Part shown: in pieces, positions 27,880-37,185 of the stretch
How the letters are laid out: each line of letters opens with the position of its first letter
Numbering within the stretch: the stretch's first letter is position 1
Source of the DNA: Pycnococcus provasolii
Lineage: Eukaryota; Chlorophyta; Pseudoscourfieldiophyceae; Pseudoscourfieldiales; Pycnococcaceae
Length of the DNA: 64,000 bases
Assembly (NCBI GenBank): GCA_938743325.2
Contig: OW568873.1
Span: forward strand, 124,001-188,000
Direction of reading: 5' to 3'
Program-made: the position numbers and the translations under genes
The notes under the pieces: generated by a model
Database searches by the model: none
Told to the model about the DNA's origin: nothing
What the model saw: only the letters and a program-made list of their open reading frames with translations

Positions 27880-29517
27880 ATGGAGGCGACTCCTCCTCCT
27901 CCTCCTCCGCGGCCGCACGTCTTGCCTGACGTCCTTACCAATGATAATGGTGGTGGTGACGATAACATCAATTCGACCTTAACCGTGACGCCGCCGCGAT
28001 CTTTAGCCCAACCACCCACAGCAGTTTTGGTTTCAACAGGCGTGGTTTCAACAGGTGGTCACAGAAAAACCATATGCACGCCGGCGTCCGACGCCAAAGT
28101 CGACAGAAAAGGTAGGCCGCTCTACCAGCAGGAATCTGCACTGCTCGAAAACGACTTCAACATGCTCGAGCAGTACGGCAAGTACATCAAGGAACTTGAC
28201 ACGAAAAAGGCGTACGCAGTCAAGGCGCTCAAACACTTCAAGTCAGGCTTGACGGGCACGGCGGAGGTGGGCGACGCGGCCGGGACAACACGAGCGGGGG
28301 CAGGAGCAAAAGCAGCAGGAGGTGGTGGAGACGCATTCAAAAAAGGAGGTGCCAAAGGCGCGTGGAGAGTCATCAGCGGCACCGCGCAGGGAGGTACCAG
28401 GCCGGCGGCCAAACAAGCGGGAGTATGGTTGCACAAGGCGATACGCGAGAAAGACTGGGGCGAGGTGATTCACCTCGTGCGCGCGTCCCCAAAAGCTGCA
28501 AAGGAACCAGCCGCCGTTGACCTCAGGAGAGGCGGCGACATGGCCAGGCAGTGGGGTGCCGTCCTGCCGCTGCACCACGCACTGCTACGGTGCGCCCCAT
28601 TCGATGCTGTGCGCGCTCTCGTCGCCGCGGACCAGGACGCCGTGCGCGAACGAAGCAAACAGCCGCAGTTCGAGGTGCCCGAAGGATTCGAGGCGCTGGG
28701 TGAGCTGCCGCTACACCTCGCTCTGTGGGCTGGCTGCACCGACGACGTCATCGAGCTGCTCGTCGACGTCTACAAACCAACCACAAGGGAGCAAGCTGGT
28801 GGCCTGAAAAAGGTACACGGTGGCATCGTCAAGGGTGACGGACATCACGACCTAGCGTTGCACGTCATGCTGCGAAGTTCGAGAAGAACGCTGCGCGCCT
28901 TCAACGCCATTGTGAGGTGCTACGACAAGGTGTTGAGCCAACCAGGCGACGACGGCGCTTATCCGCTGCACCTCGCCGTCTCAAACGAGGCGTATCCGTG
29001 CAACCCCGACGGAAGCACGCCCTCGGAGGATGTCGATATCGCGCTCGAGTGCACGAAATTACGCCCGGCTGTGGCAAGCCTGGACGGAACTGGCGACTAC
29101 GCGGGAAAGCCGATTCACATCGCGTGCCGCGTCTCACGTTCGCCGCAAGTGATTGAGCAGCTTCTCAACGTGGACCCGAATTTATCCAAAGAGCGCGATG
29201 CTTTCGGCGATCTTCCGCTCCACAATTGTCTTCGTCGCTTCCGCGATATAGACAACCCTCATGGCGCGGCGGAGAGTGTCTGCCTGAAACTGATCCACTC
29301 CTTTCCAGGCTCGGCGAAGCCGCTCGAACGCTCGTCGGATGGTCAGTGCAGCGCAGTTCTGGCTTCGTGCCATCAGGGAGCCAGCTTCAAGCTGCTTGAC
29401 AAAATCCTGCAAATTTCGCCAGACTCGGCGTTTCAACTGAAGAAATTAAAGCATTTCGAAGGCCTTGATGAGATTCTCAAGGCGAAGGTTCTGGCGATTA
29501 CCGACGGAAAGCGATGA
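27880..29517 (+). CDS. Ankyrin-like repeat protein
   Basis: Start chosen at ATG 27880 (MEATPPPPPPRPH), giving about 545 residues. The N-terminal ~75 residues are low complexity, followed by a helical segment (ESALLENDFNMLEQYGKYIK) and a Gly/Ala/Lys linker. From about residue 185 degenerate ankyrin-type repeats appear: WLHKAIREKDWGEVIHLV, LPLHHALLRCAPFDAVRALV, LPLHLALWAGCTDDVIELLV, YPLHLAVSNEA, KPIHIACRVSRSPQVIEQLL and LPLHNCLRR. The LPLH/APFD style resembles the array in the 9683-13873 protein, but no kinase or TIR part is attached. Possible scaffold; function unknown. A TGTAA follows the stop by 40 nt. Confidence 0.8.
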   Translation: MEATPPPPPPRPHVLPDVLTNDNGGGDDNINSTLTVTPPRSLAQPPTAVLVSTGVVSTGGHRKTICTPASDAKVDRKGRPLYQQESALLENDFNMLEQYGKYIKELDTKKAYAVKALKHFKSGLTGTAEVGDAAGTTRAGAGAKAAGGGGDAFKKGGAKGAWRVISGTAQGGTRPAAKQAGVWLHKAIREKDWGEVIHLVRASPKAAKEPAAVDLRRGGDMARQWGAVLPLHHALLRCAPFDAVRALVAADQDAVRERSKQPQFEVPEGFEALGELPLHLALWAGCTDDVIELLVDVYKPTTREQAGGLKKVHGGIVKGDGHHDLALHVMLRSSRRTLRAFNAIVRCYDKVLSQPGDDGAYPLHLAVSNEAYPCNPDGSTPSEDVDIALECTKLRPAVASLDGTGDYAGKPIHIACRVSRSPQVIEQLLNVDPNLSKERDAFGDLPLHNCLRRFRDIDNPHGAAESVCLKLIHSFPGSAKPLERSSDGQCSAVLASCHQGASFKLLDKILQISPDSAFQLKKLKHFEGLDEILKAKVLAITDGKR

Positions 29518-29557
29518 GACCGGGCGACATTGTTCCGCGCGCAACAAAATTTGTACT

Positions 29558-29562
29558 TGTAA
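29558..29562 (+). promoter_or_regulatory. TGTAA poly(A) signal
   Basis: TGTAA 40 nt past the stop of the ankyrin-like gene ending at 29517. Confidence 0.4.
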
Positions 29563-29650
29563 GAGATAAATTTCATACAGAAATGAAGGATGGAATGGTG
29601 ACCAATACACACATAATCAAAAGAATAGAACAAAGTTGTTTTTTTTAAAT

Positions 29651-32023
29651 TTATTTTGTTCGTTTTCCGAAATTTCCGATTGTGAATCCAAAGCCGCGAC
29701 TCCGTAGGGTATAGCCAGCACCTACGACGACCACGACAGCAAAGCCGACAAGGAATTCGCGCAGGGTGAGCGCAAAGCCGGAGGCAAAGTTTGTAGATCC
29801 ACCGCCAGGGACCTTGCCAATCAGTGAGGTTGCGCCTTCCGTTCCGTCGCGCAAGTCGAACACCAGCGCACCGAGCGTCCACTCCACCTCCACCGTTTTT
29901 CCATCCACCTCTTTGCTTGCTACCTCATCCATGAACATCACGTTGCCAGCATCCTGGAGCAGACCAAAGCCGACGAAAGGCTTCGGCTTGGCGGGCCATG
30001 CTGGAGGCGGTGGTGGTGGTACCATTTTGTGAACCTCATCCTCGGGTATGCCCATTACCTCAGGGTCAAAGTGAGGGTCTATGGGCACGCCGTAGTTGGG
30101 TGTGCCCGCGGGCGGCGTATAGTCCGGATATGCCAAAATCTCGGCGCGACGCGCGGCATCCTGATCTGGATCGTCGTGGCCCCCCAACAGTGCCGTCACG
30201 AGAACCGTGTCGAAGCACCTTCCCCACAATCTGTCCTCGGGCGTATTCGGATCGCGATTCTTGAAATTGATCATGACCTTCGCGTAATTCATCCGACACA
30301 GGCGGCGGCCAGCCTCTGCGATGTGCCGCAGCGTTGGTCGTGGGAAATTGAGCAAGACCGCCCCCTTCTGTCCCTCCACCGTCTCGATCAAATCCTTCAC
30401 AACATCGAGGAAGTGAGTGGTGTGGTAAAAGAGCGAAATGCCCGTGAACCAAGACGTGCCAAGTGTGCCTGGAAGTTGCATATCCACAGCGCCCGTTTTC
30501 GTATCACGCGTGTACCCAGGACGGTACCATTCTTTCGAAAGCTGCTTGTCGCGTAGTGCAGCTCGCGCAAGGCGGAGGCACTGGTCGAACTGTCCCGTGC
30601 CCTTGATATTGGTCATTGCGCCAAGCACCGCATTGTGATCGCGCTCCTGGCTCATGCCACCTTCCACTTCGATGTCGTGGCTCGTTCCGTTGAATGCGCA
30701 GGGGTTGGTGTGGCAGAATTCCGCCAGGTGTGTGTGCAGGTCCTTGCGCACGTGCAGGACGTTGTGGCACTCCGCACGTCCCGTCTCCCTGAGCACCTGC
30801 GCCATGTTCGGGCGCGTCTTCGGGTCAACGGTCTGCGGCAAGGCGATGGCCATCTTGAGTTCCTCGTAGAACTGCATCGCACCCACGCCGAGGTACGTTC
30901 GGATGTACAGCTGGCTGAACAGGTCGCGCATCGTCTGCACGCCCGCTATTGCCTTGGCCGAGCGGAGGCGTCGACGTCCAACCACTTCACCGCCGTCACA
31001 AGCCTTTCCTAAGCACTTTCCCTTGTCAAGTTTTGTGAGTTTCGCCGCGGCGCTCGAGGTGGCAGCCTCGTGTACATCCTTGCCGTTGTCAAAGACGCTG
31101 CTGAGCCCTCCGCTCGCCTCGTGGGCAAGGCGCACCATCTCCATGCTCATGCCCACCACCTGAGCGGACCCTCCGCCGAGGTCGAGCGCACCCACAGCCT
31201 GCAGGAGGTCTGAGTACGGGAGCGGGAACTTCTTGAACGTGAGGCCGTTGAGGTAGTTGACGGCGATCCACCCGAAGAAGCCCTCCTCCTCGCCGCTGAT
31301 TGTGCGCACGGTGACGGGTCTGAACGCCGTATTTTTCTCCACCGCCTCGCGCACCGCCTTCTCCACCGCCTCCCTTTCTTTCGTCCCGACGAGTCGCATG
31401 CCCGCCGTTGCCATGAGGTGCACGGCGGTGTGTTTGTGGTGCTCCACGGGAAGTTTGTTTTCGACGGCGACGAAGAGCGGCGCGAGGCTTGCCCACACCT
31501 GGTCGGCGTCAAATCCCACGAAGCCGGACAGCGGCACCTTGGGCTTCTTGACGACGTCCACCTCCTTGATGATGAAGTCGCTTCCCTCGAGCACGCCGTC
31601 TCCTTCCTCGTCCTTCGCGGGATCGTCGACGCGGTATATGTGCAGTCGTGTTCCCGTCGATCCGCAGTCGCCGTACACGACGTACCTGCTTCCCTCAGGC
31701 TTGAAGTTGTCGACGATCCTGTCCATGTCTCCCCGCTCCATCGACTCTTTGATTTTGAACGCCGTTTCGTTGTCGAACGTCATCGTCACATACCTCGAGG
31801 CGTCCGGGTCCGTAACTCCCGGCGGGTTTGCCGGCGGCGGCGTGCCTGCCCAGTAAGACCCTTCGATACCGTCGCCGTCGTTCTCCGGCCCCTCGAGTAA
31901 AACAGGCGTAGAGGATACTCCCTGTGCAGACGTGCAAACAAGCAGAGAGCATACGACTAACACACTACTTGTTAAGGTAAGGAACAAACATCCCAGACCT
32001 GGATAACAACTTAAGACACGCAT
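29651..32023 (-). CDS. GDA1/CD39-family apyrase (NTPDase)
   Basis: Nucleoside tri/diphosphatase that hydrolyses NTP and NDP, usually in the Golgi/ER lumen or outside the cell. ATG 32023 begins a hydrophobic leader (LGCLFLTLTSSVLVVCSLLVC). The apyrase conserved regions are visible: VYGDCGSTGTRLHIY (ACR1, about residue 116), LMATAGMRL (ACR2, about 204), SGEEEGFFGWIAVNYL (ACR3, about 241, with the catalytic Glu) and ALDLGGGSAQVV (ACR4, about 278). A C-terminal hydrophobic segment (LVGFAVVVVVGAGYTL, about 751-775) predicts the two-TM topology of the membrane NTPDases. About 790 residues, longer than the typical ~500-600 because of insertions. In ACR1 the usual DAGSSGT reads DCGSTGT. Confidence 0.9.
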   Translation of the reverse strand: MRVLSCYPGLGCLFLTLTSSVLVVCSLLVCTSAQGVSSTPVLLEGPENDGDGIEGSYWAGTPPPANPPGVTDPDASRYVTMTFDNETAFKIKESMERGDMDRIVDNFKPEGSRYVVYGDCGSTGTRLHIYRVDDPAKDEEGDGVLEGSDFIIKEVDVVKKPKVPLSGFVGFDADQVWASLAPLFVAVENKLPVEHHKHTAVHLMATAGMRLVGTKEREAVEKAVREAVEKNTAFRPVTVRTISGEEEGFFGWIAVNYLNGLTFKKFPLPYSDLLQAVGALDLGGGSAQVVGMSMEMVRLAHEASGGLSSVFDNGKDVHEAATSSAAAKLTKLDKGKCLGKACDGGEVVGRRRLRSAKAIAGVQTMRDLFSQLYIRTYLGVGAMQFYEELKMAIALPQTVDPKTRPNMAQVLRETGRAECHNVLHVRKDLHTHLAEFCHTNPCAFNGTSHDIEVEGGMSQERDHNAVLGAMTNIKGTGQFDQCLRLARAALRDKQLSKEWYRPGYTRDTKTGAVDMQLPGTLGTSWFTGISLFYHTTHFLDVVKDLIETVEGQKGAVLLNFPRPTLRHIAEAGRRLCRMNYAKVMINFKNRDPNTPEDRLWGRCFDTVLVTALLGGHDDPDQDAARRAEILAYPDYTPPAGTPNYGVPIDPHFDPEVMGIPEDEVHKMVPPPPPPAWPAKPKPFVGFGLLQDAGNVMFMDEVASKEVDGKTVEVEWTLGALVFDLRDGTEGATSLIGKVPGGGSTNFASGFALTLREFLVGFAVVVVVGAGYTLRSRGFGFTIGNFGKRTK

Positions 32024-32585
32024 AGATATTAATACAGTACACAACGAAACTTAAGAGCTAACTTAAGATACTTAAAATCGCGTCCTGTATGGTTAGGGAC
32101 CACTTCCTTCCCGTACCCTAACTTACTTGTTTTAGGGTTTTGCTCTCCGTCGGAAGGGCAGAGAGAGGTAACCTTTACCGTACTGTACGGGGTTCGGTGT
32201 CCCGGCGCATGTACCTCGAAATCCGCCAAAAGAAAACCCGCGGTGGATAATATTAGGACCACTCCCCGCCGTACATTTTCGACATACAGGAGGTGTCTGA
32301 CTGTCTGTGGGTGTGAGGATGGTCTGTTGAGTGAGACTGTGGATGTTTCCGCGATACTGTCACACAATGGTTGCTCTTTTTTTAAAATGTGATGAAGACT
32401 CATAAATAATAACCCACAGGGATGTTGTGAGTCTCTTCTTATTATCTATAATAATTTATTATCTATAATAATAACAAGTCTAGTCTATGTTATTGTGTAA
32501 CACTGCACAACTTTTTAAAATATCATGTCACAAATTGAAAATAGCGAAGAAGAGCGAAGGGCAGGCAAGTCTGCAACGTCAAACC
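32024..32585. other. Intergenic, AT-rich tract between two leftward genes
   Basis: It lies upstream of the apyrase start and downstream of the FG-GAP-like gene. It includes a direct repeat of TTATTATCTATAATAAT near 32438-32475. No coding sequence recognised. Confidence 0.5.
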
Positions 32586-34388
32586 CTACTTAAGTTCATC
32601 TTTCACTCGACTTGGTCTGATCCAGCCGTTATCACCCTCGTCGAGGCCATATATGTACACGGCTCCATTTCGATCATAGTCGCTGAACTCGCGTAAAAGT
32701 ACAGCATCCTCGCTCATGTCATAGTCATCGATTTCTTCTAAGTCCGCGGCTATGAAGGGGTCATGTAATGCACCAACCGCGATCGCACTACCGTCAGCAT
32801 TTATGCTAACGGCTCGACCAAAATTCCTTCCGCCAAATTGCTTATCAGATGGCATCAACTTGGCAATCTGACTCCATTCGCCATCCTTACGCCTATGCAC
32901 ATAGGCAGCGCCGGCAGCAGATTTACCGGTATTCTCAGCCTCTGCACCAATAACCACTGTCGTGCCATCGGCTGATAGGTCGGCCCAAATGCCATAGTAG
33001 TCTCCATCTTCGCGGTCGTTCGCAACGATCGCAGCTTGCTGCGTCCACGGTGCAGAGAGCGACGGTCCATCGCGCTCAAATATGAACGCACCTCCACCTC
33101 CGTTGTAGCCCTGAGCAGCTGTGAGAATCGTGCGGCCATCCGCAGAGATGGACACCTTTGAACCATTCGAGTCTTCTTGGTCTCGTTTTTGGAAATCGTC
33201 ATTGTGAATCAGTTTGGACGACTCAGTGTATGAATACCTGCCGTTTCCACCTTTGTTAATAAATACGTACGCCGCACCAAAATCTCTACCCTCAATGTCC
33301 GTTCCAGACGCGCCCACAACGATCGTCGACGCGTCAGAAGACATGGCAACACTTTCTCCAAAGTAGCCGTATTGTGTAATAATACAACTCGGAGAGAGTT
33401 TCTGTACTTCTCTAAACGAGCTTGAAGGCGAGTCGCGCGCCGTGCGAACAAAAATGTAGACAGAGCCGTTATCATCGTGTTTCTTATAAACGTCCACGAG
33501 AAACGAACCGACGGCAATAACGTTCCCGTCGTGACTGACGGCGACGGAATTTCCAAAATAGTCTTCCCTCATTGGGTCTGACGCCCACAACTTTCGTGTA
33601 CTGTAGTTTTGCTCCCAGCTCACCTTGTTTTTATTCACTTTCGAGAAAACCCACACAACTCCACCTTTAACCGTGCCGTCTTTTCCTTCGTGGTTCCATG
33701 CACTCGTGACGATTGTATTTCCGTCTCCGCTGATGTCGACGTCGCTTGCAAATTCGTCCTCCGGTACCGTTCCTGGTGGCGAGTGGATCCGAGCCCTCTC
33801 CGTCCAATGGGTACTCTTCAAACTCGGTCTTGAGTACACCAACAGTGTTCGTACCCAAGAGTCAGGACCGTCTGACCCTCTCGTATCGCCCACTGAAGTG
33901 ACCACCATGGTCAAGCCATCGGCACTGAGTTCCACGTCTTTTCCAAACCAGTCGGTAAGCATCTCTTCAAGATGGTCAAATTTCGTGTATTCTGCTGTGA
34001 GCTTCGTCTGCTCTTTGTATGGCCCGAGTTCAGCGAGAGACGCGCCCGTGAACCACCTGTACGATAAGTTGCTCAAGCGCAGAGCTTTCCACACATCAAG
34101 CATAACAGGGAACTTGACTTTGTTTCCATCTTCAGGATCTTCGTCTGCTTCGTCTGGAATGCCATCGCCATCCTGGTCGTAGTCCGTTGTGATGTCAACA
34201 GACTTAAAGAGTTTTTCGACGTGGTCGTTGTCGTTGTCGTTGTCGAAGAAGCCACCACCGGACTTCCACGTAAGTCCACGTGACACAGACTCGCGAGAGT
34301 GCTCTGCGCGCACAACATAAGATATGCAAGATAGGAAGAGAAGAGAGAGAAAAAGCAAGCGCACCACAAGAAGAGAGAGAACAAACAT
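32586..34388 (-). CDS. Secreted FG-GAP/beta-propeller-like protein
   Basis: ATG 34388 opens a clear signal peptide (MFVLSLLVVRLLFLSLLFLS, small residues CISYVVRA). A short acidic element DYDQDGDGIPDEADEDPEDG looks like a type-3-thrombospondin Ca-binding loop. Five or six repeats of the FG-GAP type follow: DWFGKDVELSADGLTMVVTS, EDEFASDVDISGDGNTIVTS, EDYFGNSVAVSHDGNVIAVG, YGYFGESVAMSSDASTIVVG, NGSKVSISADGRTILTAA and GRNFGRAVSINADGSAIAVG, each leading to a G(A/S)(V/A)Y(I/V)(F/Y/H) strand. This predicts an extracellular beta-propeller. About 600 residues. An in-frame GTG at 34397 would add three residues. Ligand unknown. Confidence 0.82.
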   Translation of the reverse strand: MFVLSLLVVRLLFLSLLFLSCISYVVRAEHSRESVSRGLTWKSGGGFFDNDNDNDHVEKLFKSVDITTDYDQDGDGIPDEADEDPEDGNKVKFPVMLDVWKALRLSNLSYRWFTGASLAELGPYKEQTKLTAEYTKFDHLEEMLTDWFGKDVELSADGLTMVVTSVGDTRGSDGPDSWVRTLLVYSRPSLKSTHWTERARIHSPPGTVPEDEFASDVDISGDGNTIVTSAWNHEGKDGTVKGGVVWVFSKVNKNKVSWEQNYSTRKLWASDPMREDYFGNSVAVSHDGNVIAVGSFLVDVYKKHDDNGSVYIFVRTARDSPSSSFREVQKLSPSCIITQYGYFGESVAMSSDASTIVVGASGTDIEGRDFGAAYVFINKGGNGRYSYTESSKLIHNDDFQKRDQEDSNGSKVSISADGRTILTAAQGYNGGGGAFIFERDGPSLSAPWTQQAAIVANDREDGDYYGIWADLSADGTTVVIGAEAENTGKSAAGAAYVHRRKDGEWSQIAKLMPSDKQFGGRNFGRAVSINADGSAIAVGALHDPFIAADLEEIDDYDMSEDAVLLREFSDYDRNGAVYIYGLDEGDNGWIRPSRVKDELK

Positions 34389-35340
34389 GGCCGCCACGGT
34401 TATTTCCAGTTATATTGTAAGGCCAGGAACGACAATCTGAGATGTGAAAAAAAGTTTAAGGGATTTTGATCCAGATCCAAAACCAAAATTCTGAATGGCG
34501 AGGAGAAAAATATGTAGGCTTAACCTTAAACGAAAAAAAGAGAAGAGGGGAGGGGGGGGCGAGAGGAGAGCGAGAGATTAAGGCGGCCGGAGAGAGGAAA
34601 GTTCAGAATTATTTTCCCAGATTGATTTCAACATCGAGATGCCAGAGGCCAGAGGAGAACAGGAGGGAGCTCCGGAGGGAACACACTTCTAGAAAGCGCG
34701 TGACCAGTATCCTTTGAAAGACAACCAACAACTTGCCATTTGGAAATACTGTATTAGCAAGGTGATTGGGAAGCACTCCTTGTATCGTGTCCTATGGCGC
34801 CATCACAGGGAGGACTTGGGGGAAAGGCGTACGTTCCGTTCCGTACTACCTTTCCCAAGAGGATTTCTCATCCACGGGATCCCGAGCTCACCTCACTCCT
34901 GGCCCCCCTGAGCGGGTGAGAGATTTGGATTGGGGGTTTGATTGTGGGATTGGAGCTCGCAGACCCCCCGAATCTATTTTGTTGCCCCTGGGTGGTGATG
35001 GTTTGCCTTCCCACCCAGGAAACGTCTTGAGTTGGGAAAGTGACAGCCCCGACCAATCAGACCACGTCTTGAGCAGACTACGTCTTGAGTAAATACGGAA
35101 TAATGGTGATGATAAGCAATATGTGGCTAGGAGAGCGCAGCATGGGCATCTCTGGCGGCGCGACGCGTCGCGCGCTTGCAGCTCGCTCTCTCTCTTCTAC
35201 TTTGTAACTTCATTCTCCTTTTCAATATCGTCTGTCGTTACACAACACACACGGTAGGAGTAGTGACGGCGCACCTCAACGCCGTGCACACACACCCACA
35301 CATCACGTTCACCGCCACAGCCTGTCGCGTGACGGCGAAC
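34389..35340. other. Intergenic region, no gene recognised
   Basis: It holds the promoter of the leftward FG-GAP gene, a purine-rich stretch (34533-34610), and about 300 bases (34790-35095) with small open frames lacking protein character. The right end adjoins the copia fossil, whose non-coding leader may begin near 35180. Confidence 0.4.
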
Positions 35341-35348
35341 CGCGCAAG

Positions 35349-36300
35349 ATGCCTTCGATGCCTACGCCAACCAAACCCACTTTCACTGGTCATCCAGGAG
35401 ACTTCGTGACGTACAACGAACAACTGAGGACGTACATGGAGCACTTCAATCTCATCAATGAAATCGACCAGCCAGCATCAGCGGGAAGCTCGAAGGACAA
35501 CAACCGCGCCACCGCTTATCGCATCCTGAAGGAGTCTGTGGACGTCAACCAATCGTACGCGAGGCACATCAGGCTGCCGCCGATATACGAACGACAAGTC
35601 GTACAATCGATGGTACACCAAGCGAAGGATCCCCACGTGGCATACCAACAGATGTGCGACTACTTTCATCTACGAGGTACGAATACACGCCGCCAGACGA
35701 TGACCGTGGAATTTCTCAACAACCGCCAACGAGATAAACCGATCATGGAGTGGCTCGTGGAAATGCAACAGGCGGCAGCGGAGCTGGTACGCTTGGGCGT
35801 CAGTGGCATGAACGACGAAATGATCATCAACACGACTGTAGCAAATGCCAACGAGCTGTGGTCAGAGAAAATTAGCTGGGCACAGGAGCAGGTGGGCAGC
35901 GACTTCTTGCGCATCATCAGCAAGATGCGCGAGAAAGATGATCAGTTCAAAGCGCGCAAACACAGCACGACGAAAAATGACGAACGCCATAAAGACACCA
36001 CGAAGCGCCAATCGTCATCTGAAAAACTCCGCCGCACATTCAACGTGGACCTGCGAGGACGATGCCACGGATGCCTCGCAACAGGACACCGACAATTCGA
36101 CGTCAGCCCGGATGGCAAAACGTTTGTCTGCCCTGAAACCCAAAAACGCTGCGAGGATGCGAGCATTCCTCTGGGACGTCGTAAGACTCCTCATGATAAC
36201 TGAAGAATTCGACGTAAAAGCTGCCTATCTACACGCGAAACTGGAAGAACTCATGGTCTCATCCGAAATTTCACGCGTTAAGTCACTTCGCGGATTACAT
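35349..36300 (+). mobile_element. Ty1/copia LTR-retrotransposon fossil, internally deleted
   Basis: The left part encodes a copia-type Gag (UBN2-like, with a degenerate Cys/His knuckle near its end). It is followed directly by a short piece resembling the copia reverse transcriptase region (EEFDVKAAYLHAKLEE) and nothing else of pol. It is therefore a deleted, non-functional remnant. No flanking LTRs could be matched. It belongs to a different family from the element at 59848-61763. Confidence 0.7.
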
Positions 36301-36461
36301 GGCAAAGTATGGAACCCTCTCCTAACTGCAGAATGCACGCCCACACTCTCCGCCAAACATCTAAAAGAAACCACTTTCAAAGAAGAACTAATCAATCAGA
36401 TCATGAACTGCTCCCCGCCAACAATACACGCAACACAACAGGACTCTTAAGTCTACTCAAC

Positions 36462-36803
36462 ACGTCTACTTCTTGGACAGCGGCCTCACGCGGGCGCGGC
36501 GTACTTCCAGAAGCCGCGTGAGGCCGCGTGAGGCCGCAAGAGGCCGCGTGAGGCCTCACGCGGCGTCTGGAGGGGTCTGTGGCCGCGTGAGGCCTCTAGA
36601 GGGGTCTGAGGGGTCCCTCTCCATCGGGTATCCCCTCTGACCCTTGGAGGGGTCAGAGGCCTCGTGGGGCCTCGTGGGGCCTCAAGGGGCCTCATAGCCC
36701 TCCGTGGGGCCTCGTGGGGCCGCATGAGGAAGGGGGGGCCACATGAGGGGGGGTGGGGCCACCGGATGAGGCCTCCGGAGGCCGCTGTCCAAGAAGTAGA
36801 CGT
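36462..36803. repeat. Hairpin (MITE-like) element rich in GAGGCC repeats
   Basis: Terminal inverted repeat of about 25 bp: ACGTCTACTTCTTGGACAGC at 36462 is answered by GCTGTCCAAGAAGTAGACGT ending at 36803. The interior is a tandem mixture of GAGGCCGCGT and GGGGCCTC units with no coding capacity. It abuts the dispersed repeat that begins at 36807. Confidence 0.75.
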
Positions 36804-36806
36804 ATT

Positions 36807-37185
36807 TATTTGATCATCCCCCCTTGGCCCTTGGGCCAGTTGGGCGTCACTTGATGGAAAAGAGAGGCGCCTTGAAGCGCCACCAAGCGCGAGAAATAAG
36901 GCGAGCAGTTTGGTAGTTACGACGCCATTGAAGTTTTGACCCGCGGGTAAAAAGTACCCGGTACCGACCAAACTTAACGTGCGCGACCGGGATCCCGAAA
37001 CCCATGGGTCCGAGCCCCGAGTCCGGGCCCATTCCCATTTCGCTGTCAATGGGGTATCCCCGAATCCCAGACACCCCCGGGACGCGTCACAGAAGGCCCC
37101 CCCACCCAACCCAGTCTCGAGTACTCATCTTTCCCCTCCGTCATATCATGCGAGCATGCGATGTCGCTCGTCGATCAGCTCATAG
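36807..37185 (-). repeat. Dispersed repeat, copy A (uninterrupted)
   Basis: Reverse complement of sequence at 59600-59847 joined to 61764-61890. Shared blocks include GGTCGGTACCGGGTACTT, GCGGGTCAAAACTTCAATGG and the stretch ending at CGAGCATGCGAT. Copy A has no LTR element in it and so represents the empty site for the copia insertion in copy B. Its outer end overlaps the first codons of the transporter gene. Confidence 0.82.
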
